NCBI GenBank assembly: GCA_016938425.1
Contig: JAFGUR010000083.1
Location: 1 to 40,737, forward strand
From: Fusobacteriaceae bacterium
Lineage (GTDB): Bacteria; Fusobacteriota; Fusobacteriia; Fusobacteriales; Fusobacteriaceae
Reading direction: 5' to 3'
DNA: 40,737 nucleotides
A model generated the notes under the pieces. The model saw nothing but the letters and a program-made list of their open reading frames with translations, searched no databases and was not told where the DNA came from. This document shows, piece by piece, positions 33,079 through 40,737 of this stretch; positions within the stretch are counted from its first letter, which is position 1, and each line of letters begins with the position of its first letter. The position numbers were made by a program, and so were the translations under genes.

Positions 33079-34428
33079 TTATTTATTAAGAGTTATATTG
33101 TTTATCCATTTTTTACTTTTTACTCTTCTTGTTCCTATAAATACCTTTATAAGTTCTTCACTTCCTGTTAATAAATAGACAATATTTATTGCTAAGCCCC
33201 ACTTTAACCCCCCAAAATATGCTAAAGGAATAGCAATAAGCCATAAAGCTCCTACATCCATAAAAAGAGAAAACTTTGTATCGCCTCCACCTCTAAGTAT
33301 ACCGACAACAATTGCAGAATTTATTGACTTAAGAGGTATTATAAATGCTAGAGACAATACTGTTAGTTTAGCCATTTTAAACGTCTCTGGACTTAAATCA
33401 TAGACTTTTAAAATTGGAACACTTAAAATTAAAACAATAACTCCTGCAATAATTCCTTGAAACATAGAAAATTTTTGTAATTTTACTCCGTACTCCACAG
33501 CCTTATCTTCTTCTCCTGCTCCAATTGTATTCCCTATAACCACACTAGTTGCACTGGCTAATCCAATAAAAGCAACAAATACAACTCTTTCTATACTAGA
33601 AACTACATTAATCGTTGCTACTGCACTTGTACTCATTCTTGCATAAATCATTGCATAAGAGTTAATTCCTAATGCCCAAATACTTTCGTTCAAAATAACA
33701 GGTAAACTAATATTAATATAATTTTTTATAAAATCAAAATGATATCCAAACATCTCATTTACTTTAGCAGCCACTGGTAATTTATTCATATATACATAAA
33801 AAATTACTACTAAAAATTCTACTAATCTAGCAAACACAGTTGCTATCGCTGCTCCTTCTACCCCATAAGCTTTAAATCCAAATTTCCCAAAAATTAGTGT
33901 ATAATTAAACATAACATTTATTAATAAACTTGCACATGAAGCATATAGAGAAATTTTTGTAACTCCTATGGCTCTAAGCTGTAAAACGTATACAAAACTA
34001 AAAGCCCATATTATATATGAAAACCCTATTAACTTCAAATATTTTGCACCCAATAAAATAACTGCACTATCTTTTGTATAGACCATCAAAAGTTCTTCTG
34101 AATAAAATCTAGCACCAATAAAGAATATACTTGAACATATTATTGATAAAACTAATGATAACCCCAAAACTTTTTTTATACTTTTAATATCATTATCTCC
34201 CCAATATTGAGCAGTTAATACCCCTGCTCCACTTGTTATTCCAAACATAAGTAAGTTTAATAAAAAGCTTATTTGATTTGATAATCCTACTGCTGCAAGA
34301 GATGTTTCACCCAATTTCCCAATCATAAATACATCTGCAAAATTAACCATTGAAAAAACAAAGTTTTGCAAGGCTATTGGAACACCAATTCCAATTATTT
34401 TTCTTATTAATTCCTTATCTTTTATCAT
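33079..34428 (-). CDS. MATE-family efflux transporter
   Basis: 449-residue inner-membrane protein with about 12 hydrophobic segments in two homologous halves. Family features include IGIGVPIALQNFVFSMVNFADVFMIGKLG at the start and GVLTAQYWGDND near 80-90. MATE proteins export drugs or metabolites in exchange for Na+ or H+; the substrate is not predictable. ATG 34428 is chosen because GGAGGG directly precedes it. It lies 21 bases after the SEC-C gene, with which it is probably co-transcribed. Confidence 0.93.
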   Translation of the reverse strand: MIKDKELIRKIIGIGVPIALQNFVFSMVNFADVFMIGKLGETSLAAVGLSNQISFLLNLLMFGITSGAGVLTAQYWGDNDIKSIKKVLGLSLVLSIICSSIFFIGARFYSEELLMVYTKDSAVILLGAKYLKLIGFSYIIWAFSFVYVLQLRAIGVTKISLYASCASLLINVMFNYTLIFGKFGFKAYGVEGAAIATVFARLVEFLVVIFYVYMNKLPVAAKVNEMFGYHFDFIKNYINISLPVILNESIWALGINSYAMIYARMSTSAVATINVVSSIERVVFVAFIGLASATSVVIGNTIGAGEEDKAVEYGVKLQKFSMFQGIIAGVIVLILSVPILKVYDLSPETFKMAKLTVLSLAFIIPLKSINSAIVVGILRGGGDTKFSLFMDVGALWLIAIPLAYFGGLKWGLAINIVYLLTGSEELIKVFIGTRRVKSKKWINNITLNK

Positions 34429-34449
34429 AAAATCCCTCCAAAAATTCAA

Positions 34450-34896
34450 TCATTTCCCACAGCATTTCTTATATTTTTTACCACTTCCACAGGGACATGG
34501 TTCATTTGGTTTAATTTTAATCTGTTTAGGAAAATCTAAAACACCATAATAAAGCCATTTATCATTAATTTTTTTAAACTTTGATTTTTCTTTATGCTCA
34601 CAAATATACATATTCTCTCTGTAATATGCAATAAAGGTTACTGTTTCTTCTTTTTCTGAGTAATCTAATATTTTTAAATCAACCCATTCTACTTTTTTAT
34701 TTGAATTTTCTAAATCTTCTAAAGTAAAATTTCTAGTTTCTTCACAATGAGTATCATATAAATATTTATAATTATTAGTTTTAAATGCAAAATATCTAGA
34801 CTTCATAAGTTCTAAAGGGCTTGACGGGTTAGAGATTTCATTAAAAAATTCTTTAAATTTAGCTATACTCTCTTCATTTTCTATATAATTCTTCAT
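34450..34896 (-). CDS. YchJ-like SEC-C zinc-binding protein
   Basis: 148 residues. The N-terminal NTF2-like part contains SPLELMKSRYFAFKTNNYKYLYDT, the characteristic YchJ/UPF0225 segment. The C-terminus is the SEC-C zinc motif PCPCGSGKKYKKCC. The function of the family is not established. ATG has AGAGGTG upstream. It is divergent from purK. Confidence 0.88.
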   Translation of the reverse strand: MKNYIENEESIAKFKEFFNEISNPSSPLELMKSRYFAFKTNNYKYLYDTHCEETRNFTLEDLENSNKKVEWVDLKILDYSEKEETVTFIAYYRENMYICEHKEKSKFKKINDKWLYYGVLDFPKQIKIKPNEPCPCGSGKKYKKCCGK

Positions 34897-35068
34897 TTTT
34901 CACCTCTAAGTATTCTATCATTTTTAAATTACACTTACAAGAAATTTCATCTATAAAACTTATTTTACATTTATATAAATTATCGGACTTAAAAATAACT
35001 TTCAAATATCTAAAAATTTTGATAAAATAATCATGGTTTAAAAATATATCTTAGGAGGTATTTTAGGA

Positions 35069-36217
35069 ATGGGTAATCCTAAAAACAAAGTAATTGGTAT
35101 AGTCGGTGGTGGCCAATTAGGTCGTATGACTATTTTAGAAGCAAGGAAAATGGATATAGAAGTTATTGTTTTAACTCCTGAACATCCATCTCCAGCAAGT
35201 GACATTGCAGATCAGTATATAATTGGTTCTTTATATGATGAAAACAAAATTAAAGAATTAGCTGAGAAATGTGATATTTTGAGTTATGAAATTGAACATA
35301 TTAATGTAGATGTCCTTGAAGAAATTGAAAAATCTGGTAAAACTGTAAATCCATCATCTAAAGTATTAAGGGTTATACAAGACAAATCAAAACAAAAAGC
35401 ATTACTAGAAAAATTTGATTTACCGACTTCAAATTGGGACTATGTTAATGAAGATAATCTTGATGACTTAATTAAAAAATATGGCTTTCCAATCGTTCAA
35501 AAATCATGTACTGGTGGATATGATGGAAAAGGTGTTTTTATAATTAAAAGTGAAGATGACTTAAAACATATGTTAAAAGGAAAAACTTTTTTTGAAGAAT
35601 ATATTCCTTTTGAAAAAGAAATTGCTATGATGGTAGCAAGAAATAAAAAAGGTGAAATTAAAACTTATCCTCTTGTAGATATGGTTTTTGATAATACCAC
35701 TAATATGTGTGATATTACTGTTTGTCCTTCAACATCTTCTATAGAAATTCAAACTAAAGCTAAATTAATTGCAGAAAAAGCAATTGAGGCATTAGATGGT
35801 TACGGGATTTTCGGTGTAGAAATGTTTGTTACAAAAGAAAATGAAGTTTTAATTAATGAAATTGCTCCAAGACCACATAATTCTGGTCACTATACCATTG
35901 AAGGAACTTATACTTCACAATATGAGCAATACTTAAGAGCAATTATGAATTTACCTCTAGGTGAAACTACTTATTTAAAGCCTAATGTTATGATAAATTT
36001 ATTCGGAGAATCTGGGTATTCTGGAAAAACATTGGTAGAAGGATTTGACAAAGCTTTAGAAATTGCTGGTGTAAATATCCATCTTTATGGAAAAAAAGAA
36101 ACAAAACCAAATAGAAAAATGGGACATATAACTGTTTTAGATGATAATATAGAGATTGCATTAGAAAAAGCTAAAAAAGCTAAAAATCTTATAAAAATTA
36201 TTTCAGAAGAGGTGTAA
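35069..36217 (+). CDS. purK: N5-carboxyaminoimidazole ribonucleotide synthase
   Basis: 382-residue ATP-grasp enzyme converting AIR and bicarbonate to N5-CAIR in purine synthesis. It has the N-terminal GIVGGGQLGRM, the ATP-grasp segment PIVQKSCTGGYDGKGVF, and the metal-site region VLINEIAPRPHNSGHYTIEG. AGGAGG lies ten bases before the ATG. purE begins three bases after its stop, so product passes to its partner enzyme. No purine riboswitch is seen in the leader. Confidence 0.96.
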   Translation: MGNPKNKVIGIVGGGQLGRMTILEARKMDIEVIVLTPEHPSPASDIADQYIIGSLYDENKIKELAEKCDILSYEIEHINVDVLEEIEKSGKTVNPSSKVLRVIQDKSKQKALLEKFDLPTSNWDYVNEDNLDDLIKKYGFPIVQKSCTGGYDGKGVFIIKSEDDLKHMLKGKTFFEEYIPFEKEIAMMVARNKKGEIKTYPLVDMVFDNTTNMCDITVCPSTSSIEIQTKAKLIAEKAIEALDGYGIFGVEMFVTKENEVLINEIAPRPHNSGHYTIEGTYTSQYEQYLRAIMNLPLGETTYLKPNVMINLFGESGYSGKTLVEGFDKALEIAGVNIHLYGKKETKPNRKMGHITVLDDNIEIALEKAKKAKNLIKIISEEV

Positions 36218-36220
36218 TTT

Positions 36221-36733
36221 ATGATTAAAGTTGGTATTATTATGGGAAGTGACTCGGATTTACCTGTAATGAAAGAGGCTGCTAAAATTTTGGAAGCTTT
36301 TAACATTGAATTTGAATTAACAATAGTTTCTGCTCATAGAACAGTAAAAAAGATGTATGACTACGCAACAAATGCTCATACAAAAGGAATTGAAGTTATT
36401 ATTGCTGGTGCTGGAGGCGCTGCACATTTACCTGGTATGGTTGCTGCTCTTACACATCTACCTGTTATTGGTGTTCCTGTAAAAAGCTCTAATTTAAACG
36501 GATTAGACTCCTTACTTTCTATTGTTCAAATGCCTGGTGGTGTTCCTGTAGCTACTGTAGCAATAAATAATGCTAAAAATGCAGGTATTTTGGCTACTAG
36601 TATTTTAAGCATTAAATATCCTGAAATTGCAGAAAAACTTATAAAATATAAAAATGACATGACTGAAGAAGTTGAAAATAAAGCTGTAAACTTAGAAAAC
36701 ATAGGTTACATAGATTATTTAAAAACTTTATAA
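36221..36733 (+). CDS. purE: N5-carboxyaminoimidazole ribonucleotide mutase
   Basis: 170-residue class I PurE, which converts N5-CAIR to CAIR. Signature segments are IIMGSDSDLPVMKEA, VSAHRTVKKMYDYA and IAGAGGAAHLPGMVAA. It is paired with purK, as usual for the two-step bacterial route, and closed by a terminator. Confidence 0.97.
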   Translation: MIKVGIIMGSDSDLPVMKEAAKILEAFNIEFELTIVSAHRTVKKMYDYATNAHTKGIEVIIAGAGGAAHLPGMVAALTHLPVIGVPVKSSNLNGLDSLLSIVQMPGGVPVATVAINNAKNAGILATSILSIKYPEIAEKLIKYKNDMTEEVENKAVNLENIGYIDYLKTL

Positions 36734-36738
36734 TCATT

Positions 36739-36762
36739 AAGGAGCATAATGCTCCTTTTTTT
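36739..36762 (+). terminator. Terminator of purKE
   Basis: AAGGAGCA / TGCTCCTT stem with a 3-base loop and seven T (counting the arm). Confidence 0.92.
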
Positions 36763-36864
36763 ATTATAAATTTTGATGCAAACTACCTACCTTTTTAAAT
36801 CAGTATTTATTTTAATAATTATTATAATAACCGAGGTACTTTTTTACTCATTATAACTTTTTTA

Positions 36865-36893
36865 TTGAAATTTATCTTTATGTACTGTATACT
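36865..36893 (+). promoter_or_regulatory. Promoter of lepB
   Basis: TTGAAA (36865-36870), 17 bases, TATACT (36888-36893), 33 bases before the ATG. Confidence 0.7.
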
Positions 36894-36926
36894 AACCATA
36901 GAATTAAATTTTAGGAGGATTTTTTA

Positions 36927-38075
36927 ATGAATAAAACACTAATGTACGGAATTTTTTATACTATAACCACAGTAATTTTAATTATATATTTTATAATAGA
37001 GAAAAAAATTGAAAAAACTAGAAAAGAACGTTCTATGAAAAAAATTGATAATTTTCTAACTAAACATGATTTATTTATGGGAACTGAAAGAGAACCTATT
37101 GTTAAAAGTTTAGATTTTATGATTTCTCTTGGTTGGGTGATAATTTTAGTATTATTCATACAAAAATTCTATATAGGAAACTTTACTGTTCCAACTGCTT
37201 CTATGGAGCCTACTGTAATTGTTGGTGAGCGTTTTTTTGGTAATATGGTAACTCCTAAATTTAAACTTCCTAAAAGAGAAAGTATTATAATTTTCCGTGA
37301 ACCCATTGAAAATAAGCTAAGATATACTAAAAGACTTGTAGGTTTACCAGGAGAAAAAATTAGTATTAATGACATTGGTCAGCTAGTAATCAATGGTGTT
37401 CCTAAAACTATAAAAGATAATCATTACACTCAAGAAGGGTTAATTGGTACTGATACTTGGACTATTCCTAAAAAAGGAGATAAGATTAAACTTTTAGATG
37501 CTACATTTCAAATTTTAAAAAATGAAATGTCTTTAGAACAACTTCAAAGTTATTTAAAATCAAATAATGGATTTACAGGTGATGGAGAAGGAATTAGTAT
37601 ACAAAAAATGAAATTTTCTATAAATGGCAAAGTTCAAACTAAAGGACTTGACTCATATGTTACAGACAATAACACTATGTTTAAATTACTTAATGGACAA
37701 ACTGTTAGTAATGATGGATATGAAATAAAAATACTTAGTGGAACTTTTTATGTTTCAAAAAATAATATAACTATTGATGAAATTAAAAAAGAAATGAGTT
37801 CAAATCCAAAGTTAGATTTTAGAATTACAACTGGGCATTTTTTATTAAATGCTAAAGATGCTACAGGACCAATATCAGATAAAGATATTTTAACAAAATT
37901 AATTAATGGACAAGAAGTAACTTTAGATAATAACTATATCATGGCTCTAGGTGACAATACTACAAATAGTTCTGACTCAAGATATTGGGGATTTGTAAAG
38001 GATGAAAGAATTTTAGGTACTTTACTATTTAGATATTGGCCTTTAAACAGAATTTCAACTATGACTGATAAATAA
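36927..38075 (+). CDS. lepB: Signal peptidase I with a large duplicated insertion
   Basis: 382-residue membrane serine protease that removes signal peptides of exported proteins. Hydrophobic segments are at about 5-23 and 63-80. The catalytic Ser92 is in TASMEPT, Lys135 in YTKRLVGLPGE, and the final box GDNTTNSSDSRYWGFV is at 342-357. Between the Lys box and the GDN box lie about 160 extra residues (about 180-331) made of two related repeats. Each runs from IKLL/IKIL through a short helix to KLLNGQTV (about 184-260) or KLINGQEV (about 264-331). Catalytic residues are intact, so it should be active. It has its own promoter, and AGGAGG precedes the ATG. Confidence 0.94.
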   Translation: MNKTLMYGIFYTITTVILIIYFIIEKKIEKTRKERSMKKIDNFLTKHDLFMGTEREPIVKSLDFMISLGWVIILVLFIQKFYIGNFTVPTASMEPTVIVGERFFGNMVTPKFKLPKRESIIIFREPIENKLRYTKRLVGLPGEKISINDIGQLVINGVPKTIKDNHYTQEGLIGTDTWTIPKKGDKIKLLDATFQILKNEMSLEQLQSYLKSNNGFTGDGEGISIQKMKFSINGKVQTKGLDSYVTDNNTMFKLLNGQTVSNDGYEIKILSGTFYVSKNNITIDEIKKEMSSNPKLDFRITTGHFLLNAKDATGPISDKDILTKLINGQEVTLDNNYIMALGDNTTNSSDSRYWGFVKDERILGTLLFRYWPLNRISTMTDK

Positions 38076-38158
38076 AATGCTTAAATTTATAAAAGAAGTG
38101 GCTCTGTCACATTTAATTTGTACTTATTATATTGATATTTATAGTTTTCTATAATAAT

Positions 38159-38193
38159 AAAAAAAGTCAGAAGATTTAACTTCTGACTTTTTT
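38159..38193. terminator. Bidirectional terminator between lepB and the aroB fusion
   Basis: AAAAAAGTCAGAAG / CTTCTGACTTTTTT stem with a 6-base loop between convergent genes, giving a U-tract in both directions. Confidence 0.92.
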
Positions 38194-38204
38194 ATTCTTA
38201 ATAA

Positions 38205-40163
38205 TTAATCTTCTATCATTATTCCATCTAAAATATCATTTTCTGATACTGTAAATTCATTTTTACTTAATAACTCCATTAAAAATTCTAAAATATAAGT
38301 TCCACCTATAATAAATTCTGCTCTTTTAGGATGTAATCCTATCATTTTTTTTCTTTCTTCTATTGACTTATCTTTGTAATTTTTTAGATTATTCGCTAAA
38401 TCCTCCTTAGTCACTATTATTTTGTGAACTAATTTACTATCATATTCTTTAATTTTATCTCTAACAGTTACTTGTGTTGTTGCAGTTCCAGCTACTGCAA
38501 CTAATTTATAATCTTTAATATTTAAATTTTTTAATTCTTTAAATTCATCAAGAACCCATTCTTTTGCAGGATCAAAATTAGTTATAAAATCATCATTTTC
38601 AAAGAATTTTTCTTTTATTCTTATGGCTCCGACATTAAAACTTTTAATATATTCTATTCCCTTAAAGTCTCCAACTATAACTTCTGTACTCCCTCCACCA
38701 ATATCAATTAAAATTATTTTATCTTTAATATCAAGAGTAGCTCCTTTAAAAGTATAGTTCCCTTCGTCCTGTCCACTTATGCAATCAATTTTAATATTGG
38801 CTTCTACCAAAGCTCTATTTATAAAATAATCTCTATTTTCTGCATCTCTAGTGGCTGATGTTGCCTTTACAACTATATTTGTAACACCCATTTGATCAGC
38901 TAAATTTTTATATTCTTTTAAAACTTTTATTGTTCTATTTATAGCTTCTTCTTTTAAAACTTTACTTTCATTTACCCCTTCACCTAAAGATACTATTTCC
39001 ATTCTTTTAAGATAAGGTACTTTCAAATTTCCATTTTTAACTTCTGCTATAAATAATCTACATGTATTTGTTCCCATATCAATCACAGCTTTTAAATTAT
39101 TTCCATCAATACTATCATAAAACTCTTTAATTTTTTCAATAGATACAGATTCTGTATGAGCCTTCCCTAACTCTTCTGAAAATACGAATTTCAATTTATT
39201 CTCTCTATTTTTTTTATCTCTTTTTAATACTTCTAACATTCTTTCAAAGTCAAATTTAGGTATGTCGTAAGATAATCCATACTTCTCAAAAAGTTCAGAG
39301 CATAAATCACAATATTCTTTTGAAGTAATTCCTAAAAATTCTGCCAATTTATTTGCAAAATTCATACCAATTACTACTCCTTCCCCATGAGTATATACTC
39401 TATAGTCTGTCAAACATTCTACAACATGTCCAAATGAATGACCATAATTTAATAAAGCTCTTATACCATTTTCTTTCTCATCTATACCTACAACTTTAGC
39501 CTTTAGTTCACATGCTTTTGTTATAACTTTTTTTACAACTTCTTCATCCAAACTTAAAAATTTCTGTGAATTAATATTTAAATATTCATAATACTCCATA
39601 TCAAAACATAATGCTATTTTAAGTGTTTCTGCTATACCTGTTTTTATTTCTCTATTACATAATGTTTTTAAAACTCTGTGATCAATGAAAACTAGCTTAG
39701 GCTGATAAAAAGCACCTATTAAATTTTTACCTTTATAATTTATTGCTACCTTGCCACCAACACTGGCATCTACTTGTGCTAATAAACTTGTTGGAATTTG
39801 TACAAAATCTATCCCACGCATATAAGTCGCTGCAATATAACCTGTTAAATCACAAACTACTCCTCCACCAAGAGATATTATTAAACTGTCCCTTGTAAAT
39901 TCCCACTCAATTAACTTATCATAAACTTCCAAAGCTGTATCAATATTTTTATATTCTTCTCCATCTTCAATCTCATAATAAAAAATATCTCTACTTTTTA
40001 AAGCAGTCTTTACTGTTTCACCATAAATTTTACCTACAGTCTTATTAGTAAGTATAAATATTTTAGAATATTTACCTATATAAGAATCAATATTTTCAAG
40101 TTTATCTCCTATTACAATGTTATAACTATTTTCTTTTAAATTAACAAATACCTTCTCTACCAT
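38205..40163 (-). CDS. aroB: 3-dehydroquinate synthase fused to a Ppx/GppA phosphatase domain
   Basis: One continuous 652-residue frame. Residues 1 to about 350 are a complete AroB, which makes 3-dehydroquinate from DAHP using NAD and a metal: SLGGGVVCDLTGYIAA, PTSLLAQVDASVGGK, NYGHSFGHVVE and HGEGVVIGM are all present. Residues about 358-652 are a Ppx/GppA domain of the actin-like ATPase fold: AVIDMGTNTCRLFIAEV, SATRDAENRDYF, SGQDEGNYTFKGA, LIDIGGGSTEV and AVAGTATT. The linker is under ten residues. ATG 40163 with GGAGG is preferred over the GTG at 40175. aroK lies upstream on the same strand. Whether the second domain hydrolyses polyphosphate or pppGpp cannot be told from sequence. Confidence 0.93.
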   Translation of the reverse strand: MVEKVFVNLKENSYNIVIGDKLENIDSYIGKYSKIFILTNKTVGKIYGETVKTALKSRDIFYYEIEDGEEYKNIDTALEVYDKLIEWEFTRDSLIISLGGGVVCDLTGYIAATYMRGIDFVQIPTSLLAQVDASVGGKVAINYKGKNLIGAFYQPKLVFIDHRVLKTLCNREIKTGIAETLKIALCFDMEYYEYLNINSQKFLSLDEEVVKKVITKACELKAKVVGIDEKENGIRALLNYGHSFGHVVECLTDYRVYTHGEGVVIGMNFANKLAEFLGITSKEYCDLCSELFEKYGLSYDIPKFDFERMLEVLKRDKKNRENKLKFVFSEELGKAHTESVSIEKIKEFYDSIDGNNLKAVIDMGTNTCRLFIAEVKNGNLKVPYLKRMEIVSLGEGVNESKVLKEEAINRTIKVLKEYKNLADQMGVTNIVVKATSATRDAENRDYFINRALVEANIKIDCISGQDEGNYTFKGATLDIKDKIILIDIGGGSTEVIVGDFKGIEYIKSFNVGAIRIKEKFFENDDFITNFDPAKEWVLDEFKELKNLNIKDYKLVAVAGTATTQVTVRDKIKEYDSKLVHKIIVTKEDLANNLKNYKDKSIEERKKMIGLHPKRAEFIIGGTYILEFLMELLSKNEFTVSENDILDGIMIED

Positions 40164-40215
40164 TGCTACCTCCACCTACTTAAAGTATTTTTTATTTTAC
40201 CAAATAATTTTATAT

Positions 40216-40731
40216 CTACGCTTTTTCTATATAAATTTTTTTTATATCTTCTGCAGTCTCATAAGGAACTTCATTTCCAACTCTAATTGTGTAATCAGCA
40301 GATTTTAAGTATTTTCCCATTCTACTACTTAAAACAGTATTTATCTTATTCCACAATTCGTCTCCCTCAAGCAAAGGTCGTCCTTTAGTATTTTGAAGTC
40401 TTTTATATAAATTTTTCTTATTAACATCTAGAAAAAATACTACACCATCTTTTTTCAAATTTTCTATATTAATTTCATTTAATATAATTCCACCACCAGT
40501 AGATATAATTGCATTATTCATTTTTGATAACTTCATTGCCATATCTTTTTCTAACTGACGAAAATAATCTTCTCCTCTTTCAGAAAATATATCTTGCACT
40601 TTTTTACCTTGTTCTTTTTCAATCTCTAAATCAGTATCAAAAAATTTCATTTCTAAGCTTTTAGACAGTATTTTCCCTACAGTACTCTTTCCACTCCCCA
40701 TAAAACCTATTAATATCAAATTAGATTTCAT
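40216..40731 (-). CDS. aroK: Shikimate kinase
   Basis: 171-residue P-loop kinase that phosphorylates shikimate. Walker A GFMGSGKST is at 9-17, the shikimate-binding Asp in DTDLEIE, the GGG motif in STGGGIIL, and the lid arginine in KGRPLL. It heads or continues a shikimate-pathway operon with the aroB fusion 52 bases downstream. The start codon is six bases from the window edge, so its ribosome site and upstream neighbours are not visible. Confidence 0.95.
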   Translation of the reverse strand: MKSNLILIGFMGSGKSTVGKILSKSLEMKFFDTDLEIEKEQGKKVQDIFSERGEDYFRQLEKDMAMKLSKMNNAIISTGGGIILNEINIENLKKDGVVFFLDVNKKNLYKRLQNTKGRPLLEGDELWNKINTVLSSRMGKYLKSADYTIRVGNEVPYETAEDIKKIYIEKA

Positions 40732-40737
40732 TTTAAC

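Noticed and set aside
34897..35068. Possible purine riboswitch before purK
   Set aside because: None of the conserved junction or loop sequences is visible, and the 172-bp gap also serves a divergent gene.
38097..38125. GTGGCTCTGTCACATTTAAT resembling an insertion-sequence terminus
   Set aside because: There is no partner inverted repeat, no target duplication and no transposase nearby; too short to call.
1..40737. CRISPR arrays, tRNA or rRNA genes, transposase genes
   Set aside because: No regularly spaced identical repeats, no recognisable tRNA arms or rRNA sequence, and no transposase ORF were found; the mobile elements present are non-coding.

Overview
The window is strongly AT-rich DNA with short intergenic gaps. 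It encodes a Gram-negative envelope: a signal-II lipoprotein, an OmpP1/FadL-type outer-membrane protein and signal peptidases I and II. It also has anaerobic metabolism (class III ribonucleotide reductase with its radical-SAM activase) and a two-subunit glycyl-tRNA synthetase. This combination, with A/T-ending codons throughout, suggests a Fusobacteriota chromosome (Fusobacterium, Cetobacterium or Ilyobacter-like). That placement is inference from gene content; no rRNA or tRNA gene is present to confirm it.

Left part (1-8.7 kb). A histidine-acid-phosphatase lipoprotein converges on a long minus-strand metal/redox/radical cluster. In transcription order this is nrdD (C-terminally fused to a redoxin domain), a NifX-like protein, a C_GCAxxG redox protein, an NrdG-type activase, a DUF134 regulator, an MBL-fold hydrolase, an Mrp-type Fe-S ATPase and a MarR-FeoA fusion regulator. 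Two NrdR-box-like sites overlap the nrdD promoter. The NifX-like gene has a consensus sigma-70 promoter flanked by 19-bp operator-like repeats. A 250-bp non-coding mobile element has been inserted between two genes of this cluster.

Accessory part (8.9-16.8 kb, plus strand). This holds a two-gene Septu-like defence cassette (SMC/ABC-type ATPase plus HNH nuclease), a DJ-1/PfpI plus AGE-epimerase gene pair, a composite insertion (one small element nested in another), a protein that reads as a fusion of two cysteine-protease inhibitor folds (chagasin I42 and cystatin I25), and an OmpP1/FadL-like porin.

Housekeeping part (16.9-28.5 kb, plus strand). The order is tex, a membrane histidine-kinase-like protein whose phospho-acceptor His is Arg, ileS, lspA, glyQ, glyS, a TSCPD protein and an ArsC/Spx-like protein, mostly with overlapping or nearly touching genes. 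A 99-bp TA-flanked element sits between ileS and lspA.

Right part (28.5-40.7 kb). A compact minus-strand chemosensory operon (cheA-cheW-mcp-cheR, with an unusually short CheA) is followed by a MATE transporter and a YchJ-like SEC-C protein. Then come purK-purE and lepB (with a large duplicated insertion) on the plus strand, and aroK with an aroB-Ppx/GppA fusion on the minus strand. Rho-independent terminators mark most unit boundaries.

The observations most worth following up are the dual protease inhibitor, the reduced CheA, the AroB-Ppx/GppA and NrdD-redoxin fusions, the His-less kinase, the Septu-like pair, and two families of small mobile elements whose insertion sites can be reconstructed.
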